Positions 42,364 to 51,730 of a stretch of DNA of 64,000 nt are shown here, piece by piece. This DNA comes from Leadbetterella sp964489955. Lineage in GTDB: Bacteria; Bacteroidota; Bacteroidia; Cytophagales; Spirosomataceae. The notes under the pieces are model-generated. The model searched no databases, was not told where the DNA came from, and worked only from the letters and a program-made list of their open reading frames with translations. A program made the position numbers and the translations under genes. Numbering within the stretch: position 1 is the stretch's first letter; every line of letters starts with the position of its first letter. The stretch covers positions 65,186-129,185 of the forward strand of contig CAZBAV010000004.1 of assembly GCA_964489955.1 (NCBI GenBank). Reading direction: 5' to 3'.

Positions 42364-44199
42364 ATGCTAGACACCAGAAAAATTCCAATTTTAATATTTG
42401 TATACTCCATTGGGCTCATTTTTTTGCTCAGACTTTTCTATTTGCAAAATTTAGATGAAAACTACCAATCTATAGATGCACTAAACTCAGTAAGAAAAGT
42501 CGTTAGCATTCCTTTAAGGGGGCAAATTTATGACCGTGATGAAAAGCTTATCGTAGCAAATGAAGAGGTGTATGATATGTATATTACACCTAAAAAAGTA
42601 TTGGCTTTTGACACAGCTAGCTTCTCCTCACTATTCGGTGTTGATAAAAGGTATATAGACTCTGTAAAAAACATAGCAAGCGAGTATTCTGGTATTAGGC
42701 CATCTATATTTCTTCGTCAGTTATCTAAACAAGAATATGGTAGCGTAATAGATGCTATGGTGCAGTTCCCCGGATTCCATTTTGAGCAATCTTTTTTCAG
42801 AACTTATCCAGGCAATACTTTGGCTAATGCTTTGGGATACATTGGTGAGATTCCAAGCGAACAGTGGGCAAAACAAGAGGAAGAGTACTATAGAAAAGGG
42901 GATTATATTGGTCTTTCTGGTTTAGAAAAATTCTACGAACTAGACCTTAGAGGGAAAAGGGGGACAAAAATGATTTTAATGAACTCTAAAGGAGAGGAAA
43001 AGGGAAGATTTGAGGATGGAAAACGGGATAGTTTGGAGATAATCGGGAACAACCTTTATACATACATAGACTTAGGTGTACAACAACTAGCAGACTCTCT
43101 ATTCCAAGGAAAGGTTGGAGCAGTGGTAGCTATTGAACCCAAAACCGGAGGAATAATAGCCATAGGTTCTTATCCTACCTATAAACCATCTTTATTATCA
43201 GGAAGAGAGTTTTCTAAAAACTATGCCGCTCTTACAAGAGATCCAGACAGACCTCTTAATAACCGCCCTATTTCGGCATTTTACCGTCCCGGTTCTACAT
43301 TCAAACTTGTTCAAGCAGCTATTGGCTTGGGCGATGGCGTAATTACTCCCACCACATCATTTACGGGAGCACCAAGCAAATTGACTGTTCATAGTGGTGG
43401 TGAAACAGCAAACTTATATGCGGCAATTCAAAAGTCCAGTAACCCATATTTTGACAATGTTCTAAGAAAGATTATTCACAATAATGATGAGAAAAGTCCG
43501 ACTAACCAAGCCAAACTAGGTTTACAAAAATGGAATGAGCAGATTATGAAATTCGGGTTTGGTACAAAATTAGGAATTGACCTACCACATGAAACTGAGG
43601 GTTTGATACCTACGGTAAAATTGTATGACAAAATCTACGGCGAGAACAATTGGCGTTATTCCACCATTTACTCCATAGCTATAGGTGAGGGAGAATACGG
43701 TTTTAATGTACTTAAAATGGCTAATATGGCAGCTGTGTTTGCTAATAGAGGATATTGGATTACACCGCATCTGGTTAGGAACATAGGAATAGAATCTGAA
43801 AAAGGAAAAAGTCCGGAGACCGTAGTAAACCAAACGGGAATTGATAAGAAACACTTCGAAGAGGTAATTAAGGGCATGGAACTTGTGGTTACAGGAGGAA
43901 CCGGACGGCGTTCTCAGATTAAAGACATTGTTGTATGTGGGAAAACTGGTACATCGCAAAATAAAAGAGGAGGTAACCACGCTATCTTTGTAGCGTTTGC
44001 TCCAAAAGAAAATCCCCAAATAGCTATAGCAGTAGTTGTGGAAAACGGTGATCAGGGTGGTAGGTCATCGGCACCAATAGCAGGTCTTCTGATGGAAAAG
44101 TATATAAAAGGAGCCCACAATAGAGAAGCGGACAAAGAACATTATATGAACGTAAGATATACCACAGTAGCTGGCAAAGCTGCTAACCTTGTGCAATAA
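42364..44199 (+). CDS. mrdA: Penicillin-binding protein 2, second tandem copy
   Basis: ATG 42364 (MLDTRKIPILIF) gives 611 residues, exactly the length of the first copy, with the same domain order and intact Ser311 (RPGSTFKL), KSSNPYF and CGKTGTSQN motifs. Most residues match the first copy; differences cluster around residues 370-385, 410-425 and 470-490 and the C-terminus, and many codons differ silently, so it is an old duplication kept under selection rather than an assembly error. rodA follows after one base, so this is the copy cotranscribed with its usual partner. Confidence 0.95.
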   Translation: MLDTRKIPILIFVYSIGLIFLLRLFYLQNLDENYQSIDALNSVRKVVSIPLRGQIYDRDEKLIVANEEVYDMYITPKKVLAFDTASFSSLFGVDKRYIDSVKNIASEYSGIRPSIFLRQLSKQEYGSVIDAMVQFPGFHFEQSFFRTYPGNTLANALGYIGEIPSEQWAKQEEEYYRKGDYIGLSGLEKFYELDLRGKRGTKMILMNSKGEEKGRFEDGKRDSLEIIGNNLYTYIDLGVQQLADSLFQGKVGAVVAIEPKTGGIIAIGSYPTYKPSLLSGREFSKNYAALTRDPDRPLNNRPISAFYRPGSTFKLVQAAIGLGDGVITPTTSFTGAPSKLTVHSGGETANLYAAIQKSSNPYFDNVLRKIIHNNDEKSPTNQAKLGLQKWNEQIMKFGFGTKLGIDLPHETEGLIPTVKLYDKIYGENNWRYSTIYSIAIGEGEYGFNVLKMANMAAVFANRGYWITPHLVRNIGIESEKGKSPETVVNQTGIDKKHFEEVIKGMELVVTGGTGRRSQIKDIVVCGKTGTSQNKRGGNHAIFVAFAPKENPQIAIAVVVENGDQGGRSSAPIAGLLMEKYIKGAHNREADKEHYMNVRYTTVAGKAANLVQ

Positions 44200-44200
44200 A

Positions 44201-45481
44201 ATGGCGAAAGAAATTGATATTAAGAAAGGACTGGACTGGACTATAGTTTGGATTTACCTGATTTTGGTGGTTTTTGGTATAATGAATATTTATGCCGCAG
44301 TCTACAATGTAGATAACCCTTTACCTATTTATTCACTAGAGCATAACGCCGGAAAACAAATCATGTTTCTCTGCTTGGCTTCTGTACTTATCATGGTCAT
44401 CTTATTTGTAGATTATAAAATATATGACACATTTGGATACATATTTTATGGTATTTGGCTAGCTGTACTTATACTTACTGTATTTGTAGCACCTGATATA
44501 AACGGCTCTCGCTCTTGGATAAGAATGGGTGGTTTCCAGTTCCAGCCTGCAGAATTAGCTAAAACATTAACATTAATAGCATTAGCAAAGTTTTTAAGTA
44601 CGCAGGGGGTTAACGTAACTAAGATGGGGGATTTCTTTAAGGCCTTGGTTATAATCTTTGTTCCAGCTATTATTATTGTTATGCAGAAAGAAACGGGTGG
44701 AGCTCTAGTTTTTGCCGCGTTTCTAATTATTCTTTACAGAGAAGGTATCCCAGGAGTATATCCGGCGTTGGTTTTATCTTTTGTAGTCCTTTTTGTGTTA
44801 GGGATGATTTTTGAAGAAGAGCTCTGGGTTGTAATTCTTGGCTTGGCATTACTATGCGTTCTATTTTGGTACTTATTTTTGAAACGTTTTGAGCGGAACA
44901 GACAAAACTTACAACGAGTAATCGGTCTATTCGTTTTGTTTTCCGCCTTTACTTTTACTGTAGATCTTGTATTCAACAATATTTTACAACCTCACCACCA
45001 AAATAGGATTCGTGTTTTACTAGATTCAACCGTAGATCCACGGGGACAGGGTTGGAACATAGCCCAATCTAAACTGGCCATAGGCACGGGAGGTTTCTTT
45101 GGTAAGGGTTACTTAAAAGGCACGCAAACCAAGTTTAACTTTGTACCGGAACAATCAACAGACTTCATTTTCTGTACAGTAGGAGAGGAGTGGGGTTTTC
45201 TCGGGTGCTTTGGTGTAATTGCCCTTTATTTAATTCTAATTACGCGTATTGTGAATTTAGCTGAAAAGCAAAAGTCTAAGTTTGGACGAGTCTATGGTTA
45301 TGGGGTTGCATCTGTCTTTTTCTTCCATGTGCTGGTAAATGTGGGCATGACCATAGGACTTGTGCCAATTATAGGTATTCCGCTGCCATTTCTTAGTTAT
45401 GGCGGATCCTCTTTAATGTCTTCTACCATTCTACTATTCATATTTTTGAAACTAGATGCTCACCGAAGCTATAAGGTATAA
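44201..45481 (+). CDS. rodA: RodA peptidoglycan glycosyltransferase (SEDS family)
   Basis: The 426-aa polytopic protein polymerises lipid II in the elongasome with PBP2. SEDS hallmarks are visible: GSRSWIRMGGFQFQPAELAK near residue 105, KETGGALVFAAF, GRGQGWNIAQSKLAIGTGG-type loop (DPRGQGWNIAQSKLAIG), FNFVPEQSTDFIF with the catalytic-loop Asp/Glu residues, and the C-terminal GIPLPFLSYGGSSL. ATG 44201 is chosen over TTG 44189 because it sits one base after the PBP2 stop. A strong terminator follows. Confidence 0.97.
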   Translation: MAKEIDIKKGLDWTIVWIYLILVVFGIMNIYAAVYNVDNPLPIYSLEHNAGKQIMFLCLASVLIMVILFVDYKIYDTFGYIFYGIWLAVLILTVFVAPDINGSRSWIRMGGFQFQPAELAKTLTLIALAKFLSTQGVNVTKMGDFFKALVIIFVPAIIIVMQKETGGALVFAAFLIILYREGIPGVYPALVLSFVVLFVLGMIFEEELWVVILGLALLCVLFWYLFLKRFERNRQNLQRVIGLFVLFSAFTFTVDLVFNNILQPHHQNRIRVLLDSTVDPRGQGWNIAQSKLAIGTGGFFGKGYLKGTQTKFNFVPEQSTDFIFCTVGEEWGFLGCFGVIALYLILITRIVNLAEKQKSKFGRVYGYGVASVFFFHVLVNVGMTIGLVPIIGIPLPFLSYGGSSLMSSTILLFIFLKLDAHRSYKV

Positions 45482-45515
45482 AAAAAAGGCTGCTTTTAAA
45501 AAGCAGCTTTTTTTT
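45482..45515. terminator. Bidirectional terminator between rodA and glyS
   Basis: GCTGCTTTT and AAAAGCAGC form a 9-base-pair stem with a run of A on the left and eight Ts on the right, serving rodA on plus and glyS on minus. Confidence 0.92.
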
Positions 45516-45530
45516 ATGGGTTCTCAAATT

Positions 45531-46991
45531 CTAGTTAATCGCTTCCAAAATTCTTTCTATAGCTACTTCGTAGCCAATCTTTTCCTTTAAGTCGGCTATT
45601 GCCACACGTTCTTGCTCCATAGAATCTCTATGTCTGATAGTCACAGTATTGTTCTCCATTGTTTCGTAATCAACAGCAATACAATATGGCGTACCTATTA
45701 AGTCTTGTCTTGTATAACGTTTTCCGATAGCACCACCATCATCATACACAGTCCTGAATGACGACTTAAGGGAGTTAGAAATCTCTTGAGCTTTTTCTGC
45801 CAAACCATCCTTTTTTACCAAAGGTAAAACAGCCGCTTTTATAGGAGCTAAAGCTGGATGTAACTTAAGATAAGTTCTTTCCTTTTCTCCGGTTTCTACG
45901 GTAAATGCATTGCAGAAAGCAGCTAAGAATAAACGGTCAGCACCTACTGATGTCTCTACCACATATGGTATATAGTTACCTATAGCTTTGCCATCTTCAC
46001 CCAAATCTGGATCAAAATATTGCATTTTCTTTTTAGATAACTCCTGATGGTTTTTCAAGTCAAAATCTGTCCTTGAATGTATCCCTTCTATCTCACGGAA
46101 ACCAAAAGGAAACTGATATTCTATATCTACGGCAGCGTTAGCGTAATGTGCTAGCTTCTCATGATCATGATATTTTAATTTCTCAGCGGGTAGACCAATG
46201 GCTTGGTGGAACTTAAGACGAAGTTCTTTCCACTTTTCATACCATTCCATTTCTGAACCAGGTCTTACAAAAAATTGCATTTCCATTTGTTCAAACTCCC
46301 GCATTCTAAAAGTAAACTGTCTGGCCACAATTTCATTACGGAAAGCTTTACCAATTTGTGCTATACCAAATGGTACTTTCATACGTCCACTTTTCTGAAC
46401 ATTCAAAAAGTTTACAAAAATACCCTGTGCTGTTTCTGGTCTTAGATAGATCATACTAGCATCTTCTGCTACAGAACCTACCTGTGTAGAAAACATAAGG
46501 TTAAACTGTCTTACTTCTGTCCAATTAGATGTTTTAGAAATAGGACAAACAATGCCTTCTTCAATTATAAGTTCCCTTACTTCGTCTAGCTTTTCAGCAC
46601 CAAGTAAAGCTCCCATTTTATTTAATAAACTCTGAGCTCTGGTCTCATCACCCGCCAAAGCATACTCCTCTGCCTTACCTTCCAAAAGCTGGTCAGCACG
46701 ATACCTTTTCTTAGAATCTTTATTGTCTATCATAGGGTCGTTAAAACCGTCTACGTGACCAGAAGCTTTCCAAGTAAGCGGATGCATAAAAATAGACGCA
46801 TCTATACCAACAATATTATCATTAAGCTGTGTCATGGCTTTCCACCAAGCTTGCTTAAGGTTATTCTTTAATTCTACTCCGTTTTGTCCGTAATCATATA
46901 CGGCTTGCAGGCCATCGTATATTTCCGAAGACGGAAACACAAAACCATATTCTTTGGCGTGGCTTATAATGTCTTGTAATGTTACACTCAT
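45531..46991 (-). CDS. glyS: Glycyl-tRNA synthetase (single-chain type)
   Basis: The 486-aa class II synthetase charges tRNA-Gly. Class II motifs are present: motif 2 GIAQIGKAFRNEI with the RQFTFRMREFEQMEMQFF segment, the glycine-site YLRPETAQGIFVNF, and motif 3 YIPYVVETSVGADRLFLAAF, then the anticodon-binding domain (APIKAAVLPLVKKDGL). It is the alpha2 type, not the alpha2beta2 type of E. coli. It is the last gene of the nusB operon, 5 bases after the small 68-aa gene. Confidence 0.97.
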   Translation of the reverse strand: MSVTLQDIISHAKEYGFVFPSSEIYDGLQAVYDYGQNGVELKNNLKQAWWKAMTQLNDNIVGIDASIFMHPLTWKASGHVDGFNDPMIDNKDSKKRYRADQLLEGKAEEYALAGDETRAQSLLNKMGALLGAEKLDEVRELIIEEGIVCPISKTSNWTEVRQFNLMFSTQVGSVAEDASMIYLRPETAQGIFVNFLNVQKSGRMKVPFGIAQIGKAFRNEIVARQFTFRMREFEQMEMQFFVRPGSEMEWYEKWKELRLKFHQAIGLPAEKLKYHDHEKLAHYANAAVDIEYQFPFGFREIEGIHSRTDFDLKNHQELSKKKMQYFDPDLGEDGKAIGNYIPYVVETSVGADRLFLAAFCNAFTVETGEKERTYLKLHPALAPIKAAVLPLVKKDGLAEKAQEISNSLKSSFRTVYDDGGAIGKRYTRQDLIGTPYCIAVDYETMENNTVTIRHRDSMEQERVAIADLKEKIGYEVAIERILEAIN

Positions 46992-46996
46992 TAGGT

Positions 46997-47203
46997 TTAA
47001 TTGTTTACTCCTTGATACAAAGAATTTATACTTGCATATTCACTTACCAGAAATGTACTGAGTTCTGCATTGAACTTCTCTTTTTGGTCGTCTGTAAGTG
47101 ACACGTAAAGATCTTTAAGCTCCTGGTTAATTTCGTTTTTTTCTTCCTCTGTGGCTGCATTCATTGCACGCACATGGTACTTCTTAAAATCAAATGATGA
47201 CAT
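46997..47203 (-). CDS. Small conserved hypothetical protein, 68 aa
   Basis: The charged, helical 68-residue protein (SSFDFKKYHVRAMNAATEEE at the N-terminus, LTDDQKEKFNAELSTFLVSE later) has no signal peptide or known domain. It overlaps the end of the LD-carboxypeptidase gene by 14 bases and ends 5 bases before glyS, so it is embedded in the operon, which supports it as a real gene. The function is unknown. Confidence 0.7.
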   Translation of the reverse strand: MSSFDFKKYHVRAMNAATEEEKNEINQELKDLYVSLTDDQKEKFNAELSTFLVSEYASINSLYQGVNN

Positions 47204-48098
47204 CTCTTACACATTTTAGTAAACTTTGTCCTTCTAAAACCTCTAGTTCGTACTGACAACCCATAATAATAGGCCAATTCTTCTTCTCATGCCCAAAAGG
47301 AAAACTAAATGCCACAGGATAAGAGTAATCTTTGGTATGTCTTAAGACAATTTCCTCTAGTGTTTCGCCAAAAGGCGTACCCTCTTCGTCAGTTTCACTA
47401 AAATCCCCGACTACCAAACCTGCCAAATCACCTAATTTTCCAGCCCTTTTCAGTTGAACCATTAGTCTGTCAATACTATACAGTTTTTCTCCAATATCCT
47501 CTATGAAAAGTATTTTACCTGCATAAGAAACATCTGAATTGGAACCAACACAGTGACATAGCAATACCAGATTACCTCCAATAGCTGCACCATTACCTAT
47601 TCCTAACTTATTAGAACTATTGTTTGCAAAGGTATATGCTAAATCGCTTCCAAATAGTGCGTTATACAAGTATTTGTTTGATTCATTATCGAAGGATAAG
47701 GTTTTTGCCATAGGTCCATGTATAGCTTGGCTACCTAAACTATTTATATGCAAAACCAAAGCAGTCAAGTCCGAAAAACCACAAACCCATTTGGGATTTT
47801 CAAGAAATCTACTAAAATCTAGTTGATCTATGAGGTCAGATACTCCATAACCACCTCTTGCGGCTAGAATACACTTTACCTCCTCATCGTCCAAAAATGA
47901 TTGTAATTCTTGTAAACGGTTCTGTAAAGTATCTGAGAAGTTAAAATGCGAATTTCCTACTGTTTGACCGACAATAACCTGCAGACCCCAGCTTTCTAAA
48001 GTTTCTATGCCAACCTCCAGGTCTACAGTATAGACCTTACTTGCAGGAGCTGTAATAGCCACCTTATCACCAGGTTTTAATGGGATAGGACTACGCAT
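47190..48098 (-). CDS. ldcA: LD-carboxypeptidase (peptidase family S66)
   Basis: The 302-aa serine peptidase removes the terminal D-Ala from murein tetrapeptides during peptidoglycan recycling. The N-terminal LKPGDKVAITAPASKV, the LAARGGYGVSDLIDQLDF segment, the nucleophile-Ser motif CGFSDLTALVLHI, the catalytic Glu in LFIEDIGEKLYSIDRL and the His in FPFGHEKKNWPI are all present. There is no signal peptide, so it acts in the cytoplasm. It shares one base with the DUF721 gene and overlaps the small 68-aa gene. Confidence 0.93.
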   Translation of the reverse strand: MRSPIPLKPGDKVAITAPASKVYTVDLEVGIETLESWGLQVIVGQTVGNSHFNFSDTLQNRLQELQSFLDDEEVKCILAARGGYGVSDLIDQLDFSRFLENPKWVCGFSDLTALVLHINSLGSQAIHGPMAKTLSFDNESNKYLYNALFGSDLAYTFANNSSNKLGIGNGAAIGGNLVLLCHCVGSNSDVSYAGKILFIEDIGEKLYSIDRLMVQLKRAGKLGDLAGLVVGDFSETDEEGTPFGETLEEIVLRHTKDYSYPVAFSFPFGHEKKNWPIIMGCQYELEVLEGQSLLKCVRDVII

Positions 48099-48403
48099 CA
48101 GGAAATAAAAACTACATCATGAATTATATCCTCCCCGATTTCGCGGTTTAACATGGATACTATTTTTGACTTGGCCAATACCAACTCTTGTCTAAGGGGT
48201 GCAGAACTTATTCTTAAAAACAGCACCCCTTTACTTATATAAATCTTTTCTGTTCTTCCCGCAATAGAAGCACCCATTAACCTTTCCCAATAAGTAACCA
48301 GATACGTTTCATTGAATTTTGACTTCAATTTATACGCATCTAAAAAGGCCTCAAGTGCCTCTCCCATAGTTTGGGCTTTGGTTTTCCGTGCGGTAGCAGA
48401 CAT
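48098..48403 (-). CDS. DUF721 (DciA-like) protein, 101 aa
   Basis: The 101-aa protein matches the DUF721 pattern: GEALEAFLDAYKLKSKFNE, VTYWERLMGASIAGRTEKIYI, and FLRISSAPLRQELVLAKSKIVSMLN. DUF721 includes DciA, a loader or regulator of replicative helicase in many bacteria; whether this short form does that is not shown. It lies between yajC and ldcA with one-base overlaps on both sides. Confidence 0.85.
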   Translation of the reverse strand: MSATARKTKAQTMGEALEAFLDAYKLKSKFNETYLVTYWERLMGASIAGRTEKIYISKGVLFLRISSAPLRQELVLAKSKIVSMLNREIGEDIIHDVVFIS

Positions 48404-48681
48404 TATACTTTTTTAGAAATAGAATATTTCTCGAAAGTAAGTTTTGCACCACCTCCAGCAGCTATAGTAACAGTATTTTCATCTTTAGATAACACTTTAC
48501 CATGTAAACCACCAGCAGTAACTACATCGTCACCTACTTTTAGTTCATCTACCATCTTCTTTTGCTCTTTCTGTTTTTTCTGCTGCGGTCTGATCATGAA
48601 AAAATACATAACCACAAACATTCCTAACATTAAAAATAGGGTTCCCATGCCGCCACCAGCACCAGCTTGTACTAAAATCAT
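48403..48681 (-). CDS. yajC: Preprotein translocase subunit YajC
   Basis: The 92-aa protein has one membrane helix (LFLMLGMFVVMYFFMI) followed by the YajC signature RPQQKKQKEQKKMVDELKVG and GDDVVTAGGLHGKV. YajC associates with SecDF and the Sec channel. It overlaps the YtxH gene stop and the DUF721 start by one base each, so the genes are tightly coupled. Confidence 0.96.
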   Translation of the reverse strand: MILVQAGAGGGMGTLFLMLGMFVVMYFFMIRPQQKKQKEQKKMVDELKVGDDVVTAGGLHGKVLSKDENTVTIAAGGGAKLTFEKYSISKKV

Positions 48682-49001
48682 TATGCTTTTGTTTTAATTT
48701 GGTTCATTAGTCCTTCTACATCTTCAAGTAGTTTTTCAGCCTTTTGACGAGCCTCATTAACCACTTTTTTACCTTCTTGCTTAGCGTTATTGTCACCACC
48801 TGCAAACTCAGCAGCAACTTCCTCGCCTCTTTCAATTAGGTCATTAATAAAATTTTTGAGTTGGTCTCTATAGTCACTTAACCTAGTAGAAATAAGGTCC
48901 CTTGTAACTTCCCCTTTCTCCGGAGCAAATAGAATACCAATGGCAGTTCCAGCCGCAACACCCGCTAGAAATGCAATAAATGATTTTGATGAAGAACTCA
49001 T
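48681..49001 (-). CDS. YtxH domain protein, 106 aa
   Basis: The protein begins with a glycine-rich helix FIAFLAGVAAGTAIGILFAP followed by EKGE, the YtxH (gas-vesicle/stress type) signature, and continues as a long charged coiled-coil-like helix. It is probably membrane attached with a cytoplasmic helical tail; the role is unknown, sometimes stress related. It precedes yajC in the nusB operon. Confidence 0.85.
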   Translation of the reverse strand: MSSSSKSFIAFLAGVAAGTAIGILFAPEKGEVTRDLISTRLSDYRDQLKNFINDLIERGEEVAAEFAGGDNNAKQEGKKVVNEARQKAEKLLEDVEGLMNQIKTKA

Positions 49002-49081
49002 TTTACTGTTATTTTAAATTCCAAAATTACTAGTACTTAATAATCTTTCTATTATTTGTTAACGAATAACCTATCAAGCTA

Positions 49082-50197
49082 TTACTTATTATCTATCATT
49101 CCACGTCCAGATTTTTTAATCAAATCTTTGGACACTAAACTTTTATACAAAGAGTCTAAGATACCGTTAATAAAGGTTTTACTATTCTCTGTATTGTAAT
49201 CCTTAGAAATCTCAATCACCTCATTAATAGTAACCTTAACAGGTATACTCGGAAAGAACATTAGTTCGGCAACAGCTACTTTAAGTAATATAATATCTGT
49301 TTCCCGTACACGCTCAATTTCCCATCCTTTTAAGAATGGTTTGATATATCCACGTAATTCTTTATCCCTACTTGCTGCCTCACGAAACAGCTCCTTCATA
49401 AAGTCCTTGGTTTCGTCCCACCTATAATCCAGCCTTTCAACCACTGTTATCTGTGCCTCTACAAAATCATTGAAGGTGTGGAAAAGCATTGTCCTTAATA
49501 TCTCCTTATCAGTGGACCAGTATAGGTATAACTTTTCAAAAAACTCTTCGCTTACTTCATGCTTAAGAATAACATTTTTTATTAGATATTTCACCACAGA
49601 AAGGTCATCCTCAAGTGTCTTATTTACAATACCCTTATATTCTAATACATGTGGATTGTTCTTTAAAGCTTCATCATACAAACGGTTAATTGTAATCTGT
49701 TCACCATCTAATTTCGCACCATATTTGAGCGTAAGATATTCTAAATCTTTATTATTCTTTAAGGCCAAAATAGCCCTGTTTGACGCCAAAGCTGAACCAT
49801 TCTTATCCTGTAGTCCTACCAGAAGATTAAGGATATACAAATAGACCTGATAAGTTTTCTCGGCATCAAGCAGGATTTGTAGAGTATGATACTCAAAATC
49901 TTTCTTGTTTCTTTGCCTTAAAAATTCGCGTGCCTTTACTAGTACCTGACCCACATCTTCCGATGGGATTTCCTCTTTAATATCGAGGTCATTAAGAACC
50001 AAATCGCTGAAAAGCGAATGGCTAAGTTTAGTTAAACCAGCTAGCTTATTACGGTCTTGTACTACCATAGAGTTTAAATCTGGCAAAAATGCGTCAGATA
50101 TTAAATCCAAAGCCAACTCGTAATTAGCTCCCTTGGCCTTATCTAATGCATAAAGAGACTGCATTACTCTTATTCTGGCTAATCGTCGGTTTAACAT
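49082..50197 (-). CDS. nusB: Transcription antitermination factor NusB, long Bacteroidota form
   Basis: The 371-aa product starts at ATG 50197 (MLNRRLARIRVMQSLYAL). Only the C-terminal part, about residues 240-365, is a canonical NusB domain (GWEIERVRETDIILLKVAVAEL, FFPSIPVKVTINEVIEISKDY); the N-terminal 230 residues are an additional helical region that carries a second NusB-like start (RIRVMQSLYALDKAK). E. coli NusB has about 140 residues. NusB binds boxA RNA and NusE during rRNA transcription. An upstream extension to 50260 is unlikely because it would run through the divergent promoter. Confidence 0.93.
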   Translation of the reverse strand: MLNRRLARIRVMQSLYALDKAKGANYELALDLISDAFLPDLNSMVVQDRNKLAGLTKLSHSLFSDLVLNDLDIKEEIPSEDVGQVLVKAREFLRQRNKKDFEYHTLQILLDAEKTYQVYLYILNLLVGLQDKNGSALASNRAILALKNNKDLEYLTLKYGAKLDGEQITINRLYDEALKNNPHVLEYKGIVNKTLEDDLSVVKYLIKNVILKHEVSEEFFEKLYLYWSTDKEILRTMLFHTFNDFVEAQITVVERLDYRWDETKDFMKELFREAASRDKELRGYIKPFLKGWEIERVRETDIILLKVAVAELMFFPSIPVKVTINEVIEISKDYNTENSKTFINGILDSLYKSLVSKDLIKKSGRGMIDNK

Positions 50198-50242
50198 ATC
50201 TTCAAAGAACTTTTCAACATAGACCGCAAAGTTAGGCAATTG

Positions 50243-50260
50243 TTGCTTAATTTTAAGCAA
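50243..50260. repeat. 18-base perfect palindrome between nusB and the S41 peptidase
   Basis: TTGCTTAATTTTAAGCAA reads the same on both strands and lies in the 72-base gap between divergent starts at 50197 and 50270. It may be an operator or a transcript hairpin. Confidence 0.5.
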
Positions 50261-50269
50261 TTATTATAC

Positions 50270-51730
50270 ATGTTTATTGTGATAGTCGTTACAGTTTTTG
50301 CACAATACAGGCTAGTTCTAGCTCTCCTGTTTTTCTTTACATTACCCATTTTCTCTTTTAGCCAGAAGAAAATTCACAGTGATAAATTTAAAGAGGATAT
50401 ACTATTTACTCATAATCAATTACTTAAATATTATCCAGGTTTGTTTCATTACGAAACAGAAGACGAATTCGCAGAACGCTTAGTGAAAGCATTGGAAACA
50501 ACCCATGATAGCATAAGTATTCTTGAGGCTTATAAAAAAGTTGCTTATTTGATAGAAGGTATTAAAGATCAGCATTTAGCGGTTTATTTGCCCAAAAACT
50601 ACTTCCCAAAAACTGTCAAGATTCTACCTTTATTAATGAAGAGATTTGATGAAGACTTTTATCTTGTGTACAACCAGTCAAGAGATACCACCCTTGTAAG
50701 GGGTACAAAAATACTTGAAATAAATGGAGTCAAACCTATAGAAGACTTTTACAGGTTTCAGAAACTTATGCCTGCTGATAATGGTAACCCTAGTGCAAAA
50801 AACTATGTCTCAGAGTCTGCTTTCAGAGCTTTATACAATCGCTGGTATGGGCCTTTGGATTCAGTAAACATTCAATATGTTTTACCGGATAGTGACATAA
50901 AGAAAGATACCGTCCTACATTTTTTACCCGCAGATTCGGCTGGAAAAATATTGGCAAGTCGTTATAAAGCAAATATAAGGAAGAATTTGGGTTACACTCA
51001 GGTTGATAGTTTAAGCCACACAGCTGTTTTGGATATCACCTCTTTTAAAGGCCCAAAGTCATTTTTACGGTTTACAGAAAAGAAGTTTAAAAAAGGATTA
51101 GAAAAAGCCTTCGCTCAAATAGAGCAAGATTCCATACAAAATCTGATATTAGATTTAAGGGGAAATGGGGGAGGAGCAATAGTCAATGTACAAACTTTAG
51201 TGTCTTACCTAAGCCAAGAACCCTTTAAGTTATATGATAGTGTATATCTAAAAAAAGCAGCGTTTAACACAATCTTTAAATCGTACTTACTTCTACCTAG
51301 GCTAGCAGGCAAACTCATCTATAATAAGAAGAATGAGACAGGTTATTACAGATATTACACACAAGCAACTATAAAGCCGCAAAAGAAACATAACTACCAT
51401 AATCGTCTTTTTGTACTCATGGATGGCGGCACATACTCTGCCTCAACTTTTACAATAAGTTTGCTAAAAAACATGGATAGGGCTATCTTTGTGGGAACTC
51501 CTCCGGGAGGTGCAAACTGGGGTTCTTTCGCTGGTTTTAACAAGAATAGTAAACTGCCGAACTCCAAATTGCAACTTAGGATTCCATTAATGCAGTTGGT
51601 ACACGACTCCACTAACTTAAACCATACTAACTTTGTAGTACAACCAGACTACAATGTACAACGTAGTTTTGAGGATATGATAAAAAACATTGACACACAA
51701 ATAGAGTTCATAAAAAATATGGTTAAATGA
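50270..51730 (+). CDS. S41 family peptidase, exported
   Basis: The 486-aa protein starts at ATG 50270 with a signal peptide (FIVIVVTVFAQYRLVLALLF...FSFSQ). Residues 30-120 are a helical lid-like region, followed by a PDZ-like stretch (TLVRGTKILEINGVKP) and the S41 core: NLILDLRGNGGGAIVNVQ near residue 295 and the catalytic-Ser motif MDGGTYSASTFTISLLKN near residue 385, with GTPPGGANWGSFAG after it. It is a C-terminal-processing-type serine peptidase acting outside the cytoplasm. Its stop overlaps the ccmB start (ATGA), so it is in one operon with cytochrome c maturation genes; a link is possible but unproved. Confidence 0.88.
   Translation: MFIVIVVTVFAQYRLVLALLFFFTLPIFSFSQKKIHSDKFKEDILFTHNQLLKYYPGLFHYETEDEFAERLVKALETTHDSISILEAYKKVAYLIEGIKDQHLAVYLPKNYFPKTVKILPLLMKRFDEDFYLVYNQSRDTTLVRGTKILEINGVKPIEDFYRFQKLMPADNGNPSAKNYVSESAFRALYNRWYGPLDSVNIQYVLPDSDIKKDTVLHFLPADSAGKILASRYKANIRKNLGYTQVDSLSHTAVLDITSFKGPKSFLRFTEKKFKKGLEKAFAQIEQDSIQNLILDLRGNGGGAIVNVQTLVSYLSQEPFKLYDSVYLKKAAFNTIFKSYLLLPRLAGKLIYNKKNETGYYRYYTQATIKPQKKHNYHNRLFVLMDGGTYSASTFTISLLKNMDRAIFVGTPPGGANWGSFAGFNKNSKLPNSKLQLRIPLMQLVHDSTNLNHTNFVVQPDYNVQRSFEDMIKNIDTQIEFIKNMVK

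Noticed and set aside
40175..44199. PBP2 tandem pair as an assembly duplication
   Set aside because: The copies differ at many silent and replacement sites and have unrelated upstream gaps beyond the last 40 bases.
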